DNA from: JBDNJM01 sp041687755
Lineage (GTDB): Bacteria; Planctomycetota; UBA1135; GCA-002686595
Reading direction: 5' to 3'
Length of the DNA stretch: 64,000 nt
Assembly (NCBI GenBank): GCA_041687755.1
Contig: JBDNJM010000164.1
Span: 16,426 to 80,425, forward strand
In this document: one piece after another, positions 40,101 through 49,236 of the stretch
How positions within the stretch are numbered: the first letter of the stretch is position 1
Layout: each line of letters begins with the position of its first letter
Notes under the pieces: model-generated
Told to the model about the DNA's origin: nothing
The model's input: the letters and a program-made list of their open reading frames with translations, nothing else
Database searches by the model: none
Program-made: the position numbers and the translations under genes

Positions 40101-41777
40101 CCCTTCGCCCCCGCCGCCGAGCGCGCACGGCGTCTGCGCCTGGCCCAAGCCCTGGACCGCGGCGACCTGGACACGCTGGCCTCCGCCACCGCCGAACTGC
40201 TCAGCGATCTCGGGCGCCGCGCGGGCGAGGGTCGCCTGACGCGCGAGGAGGCCGAGCTGTTGACCAACCTCGCCGGCGGCTTCGGGGTCGGCGGCAACTC
40301 CGCGCTGGAGCGCGCCCTGCTGCAGCACGTCGGCTCCGAGTGGCCCGACCTCCAAGCCGGCGTCGGCACGCACGCCGGCGCGCGCATCGGGGACCTCGAT
40401 CCACCCGACGCACCGCCGGCGGCGCTGGGACAGGTCGCGAGCTTCGGCTCCTCGCTGCGCATCGAGGCCTCCCTGCCCGGCAGCTACCAACTTCTCGGGC
40501 ACACCGACCTGCCCGACGTGGCCAATGCCGCCAACGCAGGCCCAGCCATGCGTGCCGTCCGCAGCATGGTGCTCTGGCACGGCGGACGGCTGGAGGTCTA
40601 TCGCGCCGACCGGCCAACCGAGCCGCTCGGCCAAGTGCGCGTGCCCCTCGACGCCACGACCTCCCGCGACCGCTCGCGCTTCGCGCTGGGCGAGGGCCAT
40701 GCCTTGCTGATCGGCGAGGGCGAGCTCAACGCGATCCGCCTCGCCGAACCTAAGGTCACCTGGACCTTCCGCCCCGCCGACGACTGGCGCCCGGCGCGCG
40801 TTTCGATCGGTTCCGGACTCGCGCTGCTGGTCTGCAGCAGCGGCCGCGGTCGGAGCTGGCAGTTGACCGCCCTCGACCTCGTGCACGGCGTGCAGCTGTG
40901 GTCGAAGGAGTTCTCCGCCGCCGACGACGTCAGCCGGCCGCTGATCAGCGACGGACGCGTCCTGATGCTCACCCAGGACTTCGGCGATCCGCTCCAGGTT
41001 CACGGGATCGACCTGTTCACCGGGCGCGAGCTGACCCGCTTTGGCCTCGAGGCCGCGCTCGATCCCGACCTGCTGGCAGGAGCGCGCGTGCGCGACGGCC
41101 AGCTGATCCTGCCGGACTTCTCGGCCGGCCGCGTTCTCGCCCACCGCATCGAGGACGGCGAGCCCGCCTGGACGATTTCGTCCGGCCCCGGCCGCGACCT
41201 GTTCGCCGTCGTCGAGTCCGGCGACCGCATCTACCCCGTCACCGTTCCCTCCAGCTTCGGCGACCGCGCCCGCGGTGCCGTCGTCGAGGTCAATCCGCGC
41301 TCGGGCGCCCGCCGCGAGCGACTGCAGCTCGGGCTCGGCGAGCATCCGCTCGGTCTGGAACGCGGCCAGTGGGTCGAGCTCGAGGCGCCCTGGCTGTTCC
41401 TGCTCGGCGAGACCACCTCTGGCAAGGGCGTGCTGCGCGGGTTCAACCTGGCGACCGCTGAGGGCTGGAAGCGCGAGCTGCGCAACGACGCCGACACGCT
41501 GATCGATATCGAACGCGTGCGCCCCGTGCTGTCCGCGGACCTCGTGGCGGTGCTGTGGCGCAAGCGCGACAACGACACGCGTCTGCTGCGCGAGACCTTC
41601 CTTGAGTTCTACGACCTGGAAAGCGGCTACAAGCGCGACACGCTCCCCCTGCTGCGTCCCGTCTTCCGCTCCGCCTACGCCCTCGAACTGCGCGCCCTGG
41701 GCAACTCACTTTGGCTCGGCTGCCTGTCCAGCGACGGACTCGAAGACCAGCTCGAAATCTGGATCGAAAACCCATGA
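37161..41777 (+). CDS. Giant secreted PQQ-like propeller protein
   Basis: 1538 residues from the ATG at 37161 (the same frame has a third ATG at 37173). The leader RLTTALLPAALLFSGLPAQA is a signal peptide after a charged N-terminus. Helical TPR-like sequence follows (ALGDLSLSEGRLSAAEQAYA). The first propeller has blades such as VAAYDLYSGAERWRALEP, HAFDADTGQPLWDHAPPMDW, ACYDLFGGELIWQTQVITG and SLDLFDGHIHWQSLYDQ. A second helical repeat region (about 760-1110) comes next, then a second propeller (LTALDLVHGVQLWSKEF, IDLFTGRELTRFGLEA). The stop overlaps the next ATG (ATGATGA). It is a probable extracytoplasmic partner of the membrane vWA proteins. Confidence 0.87.
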   Translation: MMETMSRPRRDPIPPDGSARLRWADRARRLTTALLPAALLFSGLPAQAALAQGRGEFEPRMDPFGDQGGAQLFTLLDPSSAAELSLRAIRLIESGREVAALAPLRELIEDQGSGVVLTARISRDQGGDSIYPKHLGATAWATATLRTLGPEALAAYEEQVGALAERALERAVRQVDREQLVDLVRRWPASRAAHAGWIALGDLSLSEGRLSAAEQAYANAAEIEAAPAIDARLTALAGIERAPEPGSGNALGHPDPAAPLGPLPGIDRDTWSRQLPFGPYHPTRGSGQFALFPVIVGETVYVTDSLEVAAYDLYSGAERWRALEPASWRRVRREERSSFYVALDRNNALIAPAVGAGIVVAPLQLPYAANQNERFQGLVIMNKLPERRLHAFDADTGQPLWDHAPPMDWDGQSAVAFERAMHVAGPPVVHEGRVLVPCIEMQGRVEMHVACYDLFGGELIWQTQVITGQRELNMFNRHQTEYSGAPVTIADGRVLVATQLGTVASLDLFDGHIHWQSLYDQIPLPPTNGYLPSVRTLNWRNGPLRVADGLVLATPLDSNKLTAFDLENGDAVFARTHEQLRPIPGTSSDRIDNLLGAVDGSLLVSGDWLGSWRKNGSLAKRGNLLPDRLEVELDQDVMGPGASPTSSPRPLFTGDAVVVPAATRAVVFDSNSERAQELVQIPWSYAQRGNLGVGRGALVSLRSGELTGFLDLSVLESHAQAQLALAPDDPQAALSLLRVLSRRAATTVADGDPRAALRTLERARTALDQVELEGQVELQRALFENFAATAVAHDLLGETGTATERLEQAYSALLDSTPFTAELRLEVLLAIERHRRQGPLPEWEEVLARLERDVPESRIDALRLFSDLRWVEFLGPRAKSSMRSVPVDLWTRVQRAEQAERSGSFAEAVDHWQGLLLQHHGARLTEDSDLSEVATERLGVLIDALGPEIYANWSEAAEAEYARAEAEGSGDALESLPERYPFAPAAERARRLRLAQALDRGDLDTLASATAELLSDLGRRAGEGRLTREEAELLTNLAGGFGVGGNSALERALLQHVGSEWPDLQAGVGTHAGARIGDLDPPDAPPAALGQVASFGSSLRIEASLPGSYQLLGHTDLPDVANAANAGPAMRAVRSMVLWHGGRLEVYRADRPTEPLGQVRVPLDATTSRDRSRFALGEGHALLIGEGELNAIRLAEPKVTWTFRPADDWRPARVSIGSGLALLVCSSGRGRSWQLTALDLVHGVQLWSKEFSAADDVSRPLISDGRVLMLTQDFGDPLQVHGIDLFTGRELTRFGLEAALDPDLLAGARVRDGQLILPDFSAGRVLAHRIEDGEPAWTISSGPGRDLFAVVESGDRIYPVTVPSSFGDRARGAVVEVNPRSGARRERLQLGLGEHPLGLERGQWVELEAPWLFLLGETTSGKGVLRGFNLATAEGWKRELRNDADTLIDIERVRPVLSADLVAVLWRKRDNDTRLLRETFLEFYDLESGYKRDTLPLLRPVFRSAYALELRALGNSLWLGCLSSDGLEDQLEIWIENP

Positions 41778-42976
41778 TGCACCTCGACGCCACCCCCATC
41801 GTGCGCGGACCCCGGGTCCAGCCAGCGTCCCGCATCCACTCGGCCCCGCGAGGCTTCGGTGCCTGGATGCTTGCGGCCCTGCTCTTCAGTGCCCTCTTCG
41901 CGCCATCCGTCCCTGCCCAGGCCATCGAGCCGGACGTCGAAATAACGCCCGAGCAGGTCGCCGCAGTCGAGCGCGGCCTCACGTGGCTCACCAGCCAACA
42001 GAACGAGGACGGCAGCTGGACCGGCAAGATCGGCTTCAAGCTCAACAACGGCTACCAGTATGACCGCGAGCAGGGACACGTCGGCGTGACGTCCCTCGTG
42101 CTCATGGCGTACCTCGCTGGCGGGCATCTCCCCGGACGCGGCCTTTACGGCGACGCGGTCGAGCGCGGCATCAGCTTCGTCCTCTCCTGCGCCCAGGAGG
42201 ACGGCTACCTGACGTCGGCCGGCACGCGCATGTACAGCCATGCCTTCGCCACGCTGTTCCTGGCGGAGGTCTATGGCATGACGCACCGCGAAGACGTGCG
42301 CCTCGTGCTCCAGCGCGCGGTGGACTTCATCGTAGATGTCCAGAACGCGGAGGGCGGCTGGCGCTACGAGCCCTTCGCGATCGAGTCCGACATGTCGATC
42401 GTCGTGTGCCAGGTGCTCGCCCTGCGCGCCGCCCGCAACATTGGCATCCGCGTGCCCAAGAGCACCGTCGACCGCGCCGCCCAGTACGTGGTCGACTCGG
42501 CAATCACGGAGAACGGCGGCTCGGGCCGCATGCGCGGCTGGTACCCCGACGAGCTGGGCGCCTTCCACTATCAGAAGGGCAAGAGCTCCCGGTCCTCGTT
42601 CCCGTTGACGTCCGCGGGCGTGACCGCGCTCCACGGGGTCGGTATCTACTCCGACAGCGCCATCCGCCAGGGGCTGGACTACCTCCAGCAAAACCTGGAC
42701 GACTTCAACGCACGCTACGGGCGCCGCAGCAACGGCCACTACTTCTTCTGGTATGGCCACTACTACGGCGTTCAAGCCATGTACACCGCAGGCACGCAGA
42801 ACGGCGTCGACTACTGGTCGCAGTACTACCCGCGGGTGCGCTCCCAAATCCTCGACCTGCAGGACGCCGACGGCTACTTCCCGAACTCCGTCGGCCCCGG
42901 CAACAACTTCGGCACCGCGATCGCCTTGCTGATCCTCGAGATCCCCTACCGCTACCTACCGATCTTCCAGCGTTGA
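41774..42976 (+). CDS. Secreted protein of prenyltransferase/squalene-cyclase fold (copy 1)
   Basis: 400 residues; the ATG at 41774 overlaps the previous stop. A signal peptide (FGAWMLAALLFSALFAPSVPAQA) is followed by repeats of the alpha/alpha-barrel type seen in squalene/oxidosqualene cyclases: AVERGLTWLTSQQNEDGSW, FIVDVQNAEGGWRYEP and ILDLQDADGYFP, each with a Q-x-G-x-W-like motif. The cyclase catalytic DxDD is not visible, so terpene cyclisation is unlikely. The end NNFGTAIALLILEIPYRYLP and IFQR is shared in style with the second copy at 49237 (LENLPIFTR). Probably a periplasmic or surface binding protein. Confidence 0.88.
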   Translation: MMHLDATPIVRGPRVQPASRIHSAPRGFGAWMLAALLFSALFAPSVPAQAIEPDVEITPEQVAAVERGLTWLTSQQNEDGSWTGKIGFKLNNGYQYDREQGHVGVTSLVLMAYLAGGHLPGRGLYGDAVERGISFVLSCAQEDGYLTSAGTRMYSHAFATLFLAEVYGMTHREDVRLVLQRAVDFIVDVQNAEGGWRYEPFAIESDMSIVVCQVLALRAARNIGIRVPKSTVDRAAQYVVDSAITENGGSGRMRGWYPDELGAFHYQKGKSSRSSFPLTSAGVTALHGVGIYSDSAIRQGLDYLQQNLDDFNARYGRRSNGHYFFWYGHYYGVQAMYTAGTQNGVDYWSQYYPRVRSQILDLQDADGYFPNSVGPGNNFGTAIALLILEIPYRYLPIFQR

Positions 42977-43156
42977 CAGTGCTTCGGCGCAGTTTCTGGC
43001 GCCCGGTCGCTCGAATCCCAGCTCAGCGACAGCCCGACTGCTGACGCCGCCCGCGCCCCAGGACCCTTCCGCCGCGCCCGACGCCCGGCGGTTCGTCCGA
43101 GTCTCCGACCGCCCACGACCCGCCCCGCCGCATACCAGGCCCAGCCAACGACCATC
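42977..43156. other. Spacer inside operon
   Basis: 180 bases between the first cyclase-fold gene and the DUF4175-like gene, the longest gap in the operon. No gene or strong hairpin was seen. A TTGACA at about 42973 has no matching -10, so an internal promoter is not supported. Confidence 0.35.
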
Positions 43157-45478
43157 GTGACCGCCGCACCCCGTCCGAACGGCCTCCGAGCCGGGCCCCT
43201 CGCCGAGTTGCTCAACCGCCTTCGCGCGCGGCTGCGCAGCAACGTTCTCCTGCACGGCGTCGGCACGCTCGCTGCAGCCCTCTGCCTGTGGATCGCGTTC
43301 AGCTTCGTTGCGGACTACTTCCTGAACGTGCCGCGTTGGGTGCGTTTCGTGCACCTCGGCGTGTTCTCAGGACTCGGCGTCTTTGTGGCGCGGCGTGAGC
43401 TACTGAAAAAGTTCGCCGCCGTGCCCGGACCCAGCGGCCTGGCCCTGCTCGCCGAGCGCGCGCGCCCGGAGCTCGACTCGCTGTTGGTCAGCGCCGTCGA
43501 GTTCCAGCAGCGCGAGACGCCCGAGGAGTCCGCTGAGCGCGTGGGAGCCGTGGTCGCCGCCGCGGAACGTGTCGCTCCGGAACTGGATCTAGCGCTCGTC
43601 GTACAGCGCAAGCCGGCCGCCCAGCGATTTGCCCTTGGCGCCGGTCTGTTCGGCGCCCTGGCGCTCGGATTGGGCGTCGACGCGGAGCGCGGATCGATCT
43701 TCTTGCAGCGCTTTCTCGGATCAAACACGCCCTGGCCCAAGCGCACCGACCTCGACCTCCAGATCCGCCTGGCCGAGGGTCAGGCGCGCATTGAGCGCGA
43801 CGGAGAAGTGCTGCGCGTCGCCGTGCCGCGCGGCATCGACGTGCCCATCTCAGTCGTCGCCACGGGAGACCAGCCCTCCGGCGTGCGGCTGCGGTTCGCT
43901 TCCGGTCAGGACCTGATGCTTTCACCCACCGCTGGCGGAGGTTTTGGAACCGTCCTACGCTCCGTCGGTGAACCGCTCGAGTTCTGGGCGACCGGCGGCG
44001 ACGACCGCGACCGCATCCCGCGCGTCGAGCTCGAGGTGCTCGACCCGCCGGACCTCAGTGCCCTGACCCTGACGATTACCCCACCCGCTTACACCGGGCT
44101 GCAGCCAGTCACCGTGTACGACGCCGACGCGCGCGCGCTCGTCGGCAGCACCATTCGTGTGGGCGCGAAAGTCCAGCCCCTCGGCGCACGCGGCATCGTC
44201 CGGCTGCTGCCCTCCGACCAGGTGCTGAAGCTCGAACCCGCGCAGTTCACGGACGCGGACGGCGCAATCGGCGCGGGCCTCGGCCTGAGCTTCGTGCTCG
44301 AGCGCGACGTCCGGCTGCGGTTCGAACTGCGCGACGAGAGCGGGCTTGAGAACCCGGATCCCGGCCTGATCGCGATCGATGCGATCGAGGACCGGCGGCC
44401 CGAACTCGAGGTCCAGAGCCCGGGGCGCAGCGACGTCGAAACCGTCGTCGGCGGCGCCCTCGCCCTGCGCGTGCTCGCCAGCGATGACTTCGGGCTGGGC
44501 CCGGTTCGCTGGCAGGCGCGTGAGAGCCGCGACGAGTCCTGGACGATCGAACAGGAGCTGCCCCGCGTGGGCGTGCCCCCCGACCGCGGCAAGACAGGCG
44601 GGGCGCGCGCGATCCACTTCCGCCGTATCGATGTCAACGAACTGAGCGCAGCGTCGGCACCGGCTGGATCCGACAGCGGAACCGAGCCCTGGGACCCTGT
44701 CGGTTTGCAGTTCGTCATCCAAGCCACCGCAGAAGACACCAGCGAGCCGCCCCGCAGTGGCACGAGCGTGCCCGTACGCCTGCGCGTGCTTTCGAGCGAC
44801 GAGTTCCTGCGGCGCCTCCAGGATCGCCTGGCCACCGCGCGGGTCGACACCGCGGAGCTGAGCACCGCCCAGCGCGCCGCGCGCGCGCGCGCGCAGGAGC
44901 TGCTGTTGAGCATGACCGAGGAGGGCGGTGCGGGCGAACTCGACGTGCGCGCGCTGCAAAAGACGCTCAACTCCCAACGGCGCGTAGGATCGGACGCCGA
45001 AGCCCTGCTGCGCGAGCTCACCAGCGTCGCCGAGCTGGTGCTCTACGCGCGCCTGGACGACTCCGCCGACGCCCTGCTGGACCTATACGAACAGGCCTCC
45101 GCCGAGCGCTACGAGCAGCGTTTCGATGCCGCTCCCTGGCGCGCGCTGACGGCCTCACCGGAAGCCTCCGCCGGCGACGCGATCGGCCTCACCACCCACC
45201 TGCTCGAGATCGTCAGCATCGCCCTGACCCTTGCCGAAGACCGTGCGGTCGCGGCGAATGTTGCCCTCGACGACGCCCTCAGCCGCGGAGGCGGGGGCTC
45301 GACCCGCGAAGCGCTCGTCGCCTCCATCGAAGCCCAAGGCCAAGTGCTGACCGAGTGCGAGAACCTGCTTGACCGGCTGGCCGAATGGGACAACCTGCAG
45401 TCCATCATCGGGCTCACCCGCGACCTGCTACGCCGCAGTGAAGCTCTGCAAGAAAGGACCGTGCGCTATGCGAAGTGA
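43157..45478 (+). CDS. DUF4175-like membrane protein
   Basis: 773 residues from a GTG. N-terminal membrane helices (VLLHGVGTLAAALCLWIAFS, FVHLGVFSGLGVFVA and a third near 157-177, FALGAGLFGALALGLGV) anchor a long extracytoplasmic region. That region contains beta-sandwich segments such as LDPPDLSALTLTITPPAYTG and LRFELRDESGLENPDPG, typical of DUF4175-type proteins, and a helical C-terminal part. It overlaps the next gene by 11 bases. It resembles the planctomycete proteins that accompany MoxR/BatA clusters. No enzymatic motif. Confidence 0.82.
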   Translation: MTAAPRPNGLRAGPLAELLNRLRARLRSNVLLHGVGTLAAALCLWIAFSFVADYFLNVPRWVRFVHLGVFSGLGVFVARRELLKKFAAVPGPSGLALLAERARPELDSLLVSAVEFQQRETPEESAERVGAVVAAAERVAPELDLALVVQRKPAAQRFALGAGLFGALALGLGVDAERGSIFLQRFLGSNTPWPKRTDLDLQIRLAEGQARIERDGEVLRVAVPRGIDVPISVVATGDQPSGVRLRFASGQDLMLSPTAGGGFGTVLRSVGEPLEFWATGGDDRDRIPRVELEVLDPPDLSALTLTITPPAYTGLQPVTVYDADARALVGSTIRVGAKVQPLGARGIVRLLPSDQVLKLEPAQFTDADGAIGAGLGLSFVLERDVRLRFELRDESGLENPDPGLIAIDAIEDRRPELEVQSPGRSDVETVVGGALALRVLASDDFGLGPVRWQARESRDESWTIEQELPRVGVPPDRGKTGGARAIHFRRIDVNELSAASAPAGSDSGTEPWDPVGLQFVIQATAEDTSEPPRSGTSVPVRLRVLSSDEFLRRLQDRLATARVDTAELSTAQRAARARAQELLLSMTEEGGAGELDVRALQKTLNSQRRVGSDAEALLRELTSVAELVLYARLDDSADALLDLYEQASAERYEQRFDAAPWRALTASPEASAGDAIGLTTHLLEIVSIALTLAEDRAVAANVALDDALSRGGGGSTREALVASIEAQGQVLTECENLLDRLAEWDNLQSIIGLTRDLLRRSEALQERTVRYAK

Positions 45479-48377
45479 CTCCATCCGAACCACCCGCGTG
45501 GGCGCGCTCGCGCTCGGGATGCTGCTGCTGGGCGCAGCGCCCACGGCTCCGACCGCCTGTGCCAATTCGCCGGTCTTGGTCCAGGAGGACAAGACCCTCG
45601 CCAGTATCCGCGAGGAGCAGGAGCTGCTCCTGCGTCAGCTCCAGCGCCTGCGCAGCACCATCGAGCTGCTGATCGCGCGCAAGGAGAGCGAGGGCGACGG
45701 CGCCTCGCGCACCGCGGAACTCCTGCGCGAGGCGCTGGGGCGCCTCGACGCCCGGGAGGCGGAGGCTCGCACGATCGAGGAGTGGATGAGCGAGTCCCGG
45801 GACAGCCTCGAATCCGGCCTGGTCGCAAAAGCGGCCGCGGCCCAGGAGCGCATCGTCACTGAACTCGACGACTTGCTCAGCACCCTGCTCGACCGCCGCG
45901 ACAAGGACGACCTGGAGCAGCGCCTGGAGGAGCTGCGCGACCTGTCCGCGTCCATCCAGGTCCTCGCCGGGGCTGAGCAGGAGCTGAAGCGTGAAGCCGA
46001 ACGCCTCGCCGAGGACGGCAAGAGCGAGGCGCAACGGCAGCTCGAGACCCGCCTCGATGAGGCCATCCAAGAACAGCGCGAGCTGCTCGCCGAGACCCAG
46101 GATGCCGGGCGCAGCACGCGCGACTTCGAGTTCCAGTGGCTCACCGACCGCGTGTCTGAACTGAGCGCCGATCAGAACTTCGAGACCGGGCTGCTGCTGG
46201 CTCTAGAGCAGCTGGAGCGCCAGCGCCTGGAGGCCGCCCGGGAGGCGCTTGCGGACGCGCGCCAGTCCCAGGCGAGCGCCGCCCAAGCGCGCGATGATGC
46301 CGCCGAGCTGCGCGAGGCCGCCGACGGCCTGCGCTCCGACAGCGAGGTCGCGCGCCAGAACGCCGTCGAGCGGCTGGAGCAGCGTGCCCGCGAAGCCGCG
46401 GCCCGCGCCGAAGTGAGCGCCGAGCAGAGCCGGGCCGCCGCCGAGCAGCGCGCCGCGATCCTTCAGGAGGGGGCGGACACCGCGGCCACTGCGGACTCCG
46501 ATCCCGCCCGCCGCGAGGCCGCCGCCGCCGAACTAGAGCGGCTCGCCGCGGACCTCGCCCAGGCCGCCGCGGAGCGCTCTGCCGCCGCCCGCGAATCAGT
46601 CGACGGCGCCCAGGCCGCGCTCGACGAGGGCATCGCCGAGGACAGCCTCGCCGCCGACCTCGCCGAGCGCACGAGAGCGTCTCTCGAAGCCGCCAGCTCC
46701 GCCCTGGAGCAGGCCGAGCAGGCCGCCAAGGAAGGCGGCCCCACCCGGGCCGCGGAACTCGAGGCAAGCGAGCAACTCGCCCAGGCCAGCAGGCAGTTCG
46801 AAGCCGCGGTCGGGGGCCTCGAGCGGGCCGAGCAGTCCGTTCCCGACGAGGCGCGAGCCAGAGCGGACGCGGCGGAAGAGCTCGCTGCCGTGACGGAAGC
46901 CCTCGAAGGCACTTCCGGAGAGCAGCGCGAAGCCGCCGCGGAATCCCTGAACAGCGCCGCCGAAGCGATGCGCCGCGCCGCAGACGCCGCGGAGTCCGGC
47001 AACCGCCAACAGGCGGCCCAAGCCGCGAAGTCAGCGTCCGAGCAGCTTGAGTCGGCCCTGCAGCAGCTCGGCGAAGCGCGCGCAAGCGCCGAGGAGTCGC
47101 CCGAGGTCGCCCAGGCCAACGCCGCGCTGGAGGCGCGCCAGGCCGACCTGGAGCGCCAGGTTGCCGAGACTCAGGAGCAGATCGAGTCCGGAGGCTCAGA
47201 CCTCCCGCCGGAAGCGGCCGCCAAGCTCGAGTCGAACCTGGAGCGCGCCGCAGAAGCCATGCAGGCAGCCGCGTCCGAACTCAGCGCAGGGCGTCCCTCG
47301 GGTGCGAGCGAGGCCCAGGACCAGGCCCTCCAAGAACTGAACGAGGCAGCCAGCACCGCGCGCGAAGAGGCCCAGCTCGCGGACCCCGAGGCCGCCCAAC
47401 GCGCCGAGGAGTTGGCCGCCGAACAGGAAGAGCTGCGCAAGCAGATCCTGGAGCTTGCCGAGCTCAACGAGAGTCGCGAAGAAGCCGAGCCCCTGCCTTC
47501 CCTGCAGCGCGCCGCAGAGGCCGCACAGGAGTCGGCTCAGGCCCTCGAACGCGGAGACGCACAGAGCGGCGCCGAGCAGGCCGAGGAGGCCGAGCGCGAG
47601 CTGCGCGAGGCCCAGGACGAGCTGGAGGAAGAGGAACGCAAGTACGAACAGCTGCGCCAGGAAGAGGTCCTGTTCGAGATCGCGCAGGAGACGCAGGAGC
47701 TGGCCGATCTGCACGCCGCGCTCATGGAGCGCACGAACGAGCTCGACGCGGGCCGGCCCCGGGGCGAACGCCCCAGCCGTGCGCTGCGGCTCGGCCTGCG
47801 CGGCGTTGCGCGCGAGGAGACCGCGCTGGGTGCCCGCGCCACCGAGTTGGCTACGGCCTTGAGGGACGAAGGCAGCGTCGTGTTCGCCGAGGCCTTCGAC
47901 GGAATTGCAGGTGACCTGAACGTGATCGGACGCGACATGGACGAGGGCGGCGACTACCAGAGCGGCGAGCGCATCCAGGTGCTCCAGCGCGACGTCGCCG
48001 AAGAGCTCGCGTTCATCGCTGAGGCCCTCGCCGAGGAACAGGAACGCCGCGAGCAAGAGGAGCAGGATCAACAGGACCAGGATCAACAGGACCAAGAGCA
48101 AGAGGAGCCGCCCGGCGAGGGCGAGAACCGGCTCGTTCCCGACGTCGCCGAGCTGAAGCTCCTGCGCCGCATGGAGCTGGAGCTGCAGAGCTCGCTCGAG
48201 CAGATCCGCCTGCTGTATCCGGAAGTCGACGGCGGAGATCCAGCCGAACTCGACTCGCTGATGTTCGACGACGTCCGCCGGCTGGCCGCGCGCCACGAGC
48301 GCCTCTCGAACCTGTTCGTCCAGTTCCGGGAGCGCCTCGGGCTGCCCGGACCCGACGCCGCCACGGAGAACCCCTGA
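45468..48377 (+). CDS. Giant Ala/Glu-rich coiled-coil secreted protein
   Basis: 969 residues from the ATG at 45468, inside the end of the preceding gene. A signal peptide (VGALALGMLLLGAAPTAPTA, with a Cys shortly after) is followed by almost continuous heptad-like sequence rich in Ala, Glu, Gln and Arg (EEQELLLRQLQRLRSTIEL, ELEASEQLAQASRQFEAA). This predicts a very long extended coiled coil. Near the end comes a Gln/Asp/Glu tract (EQDQQDQDQQDQEQEEPPGE), then a short folded-looking part with MELELQSSLEQIRLLYPEVD. The stop overlaps the next start (TGATG). Probably a fibrous periplasmic spacer or scaffold in the system. Confidence 0.85.
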   Translation: MRSDSIRTTRVGALALGMLLLGAAPTAPTACANSPVLVQEDKTLASIREEQELLLRQLQRLRSTIELLIARKESEGDGASRTAELLREALGRLDAREAEARTIEEWMSESRDSLESGLVAKAAAAQERIVTELDDLLSTLLDRRDKDDLEQRLEELRDLSASIQVLAGAEQELKREAERLAEDGKSEAQRQLETRLDEAIQEQRELLAETQDAGRSTRDFEFQWLTDRVSELSADQNFETGLLLALEQLERQRLEAAREALADARQSQASAAQARDDAAELREAADGLRSDSEVARQNAVERLEQRAREAAARAEVSAEQSRAAAEQRAAILQEGADTAATADSDPARREAAAAELERLAADLAQAAAERSAAARESVDGAQAALDEGIAEDSLAADLAERTRASLEAASSALEQAEQAAKEGGPTRAAELEASEQLAQASRQFEAAVGGLERAEQSVPDEARARADAAEELAAVTEALEGTSGEQREAAAESLNSAAEAMRRAADAAESGNRQQAAQAAKSASEQLESALQQLGEARASAEESPEVAQANAALEARQADLERQVAETQEQIESGGSDLPPEAAAKLESNLERAAEAMQAAASELSAGRPSGASEAQDQALQELNEAASTAREEAQLADPEAAQRAEELAAEQEELRKQILELAELNESREEAEPLPSLQRAAEAAQESAQALERGDAQSGAEQAEEAERELREAQDELEEEERKYEQLRQEEVLFEIAQETQELADLHAALMERTNELDAGRPRGERPSRALRLGLRGVAREETALGARATELATALRDEGSVVFAEAFDGIAGDLNVIGRDMDEGGDYQSGERIQVLQRDVAEELAFIAEALAEEQERREQEEQDQQDQDQQDQEQEEPPGEGENRLVPDVAELKLLRRMELELQSSLEQIRLLYPEVDGGDPAELDSLMFDDVRRLAARHERLSNLFVQFRERLGLPGPDAATENP

Positions 48378-49171
48378 TGCTTGCCATGTTTGATCCCCTG
48401 ACGCTCCTGCTGGCCCTGCTCCCGCTCGGCCAGACCCCGCCCGCTCCCCTTGCCGTGACCCTTCAAGATGAAGCCGCCCAGGATGAGCCCGTGGACATGC
48501 AGGAGGAATTGAACCGCTTGACGGAGTCGGACGACCCCCAAGAGCGCATGCGCGCCCTGTTCACCAAGGTCGAGCGGACCCTGCGCAAAATCGACGACCT
48601 GTTGTTCGAGGCGGCCTCCGGCGAAGAGGACCTGCTCGACGGTATCGACAGCGGTATCGCGGCCCTGCTCGAGGAGACGCGCTCCTCCAGCCGCGAGGCC
48701 ATCGAGGGCATTGACGAGATCCTCAAGATCGCGAGCCAGCAGCAACAACAGCAGCAACAGCAGGGCCAACAAGGTCAACAGGGCCAGCAGGGTGAGCAGC
48801 AGGGCCCCAGCCCCCTGGATCAGCAGCGGTCCGAAGGCCAGCGCGGGCAGGAGCAATCGAACGAAGCCCCGCGCCCCGAACTGGAGGGCCAAGGCAACCA
48901 GCCTGGAGAGCAACCCGGCGTCGAAGAGCCGCGCGGCGGGCAGGATCCGCAGTCCCCCGAGGGCACCGACGCCGCGCCCGAGCAGCAACAAGGCTCTGGA
49001 TCCAACCCCGGAGCGACCGGCCCCGGCGGCGGCGCCCGGGCGGGCGGCGAATGGGGCGAGCTCCCGCCCCGGGTGCAGCAGATCTTCCAGAACCGCGCTG
49101 CCGACGATGTCCCGGTGAAGTACCGCGACTGGATCGACTCGTACTACCGTCGCCTCAGTCGCGAGCAGTAG
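48377..49171 (+). CDS. Gln-rich linker protein with conserved C-terminal box
   Basis: 264 residues. A leader (LTLLLALLPLGQTPPAPLA) suggests export. An acidic helical part follows (MQEELNRLTESDDPQERMRA). The middle is disordered: a run of nine Gln, then GQQ repeats, coded by a mix of CAG and CAA. The last 30 residues (ELPPRVQQIFQNRAADDVPV then KYRDWIDSYYRRLS) match an ending I associate with proteins in planctomycete MoxR operons. It starts in the stop of the coiled-coil gene, so the two are translationally coupled and may interact. Confidence 0.82.
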   Translation: MLAMFDPLTLLLALLPLGQTPPAPLAVTLQDEAAQDEPVDMQEELNRLTESDDPQERMRALFTKVERTLRKIDDLLFEAASGEEDLLDGIDSGIAALLEETRSSSREAIEGIDEILKIASQQQQQQQQQGQQGQQGQQGEQQGPSPLDQQRSEGQRGQEQSNEAPRPELEGQGNQPGEQPGVEEPRGGQDPQSPEGTDAAPEQQQGSGSNPGATGPGGGARAGGEWGELPPRVQQIFQNRAADDVPVKYRDWIDSYYRRLSREQ

Positions 49172-49236
49172 GGGCTGGATCGCAGCGCAGGCCCTTCGCT
49201 CTGCCCCCACCCTTCGCCAACTCGCCAGTTCGCCCC

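Noticed and set aside
41774..42976. A functional squalene-hopene cyclase
   Set aside because: It is exported, shorter than cyclases (about 400 versus over 600 residues) and lacks a visible DxDD motif.
42972..43010. Internal promoter with TTGACA
   Set aside because: No -10-like hexamer at suitable spacing, and a single hexamer match is not meaningful.
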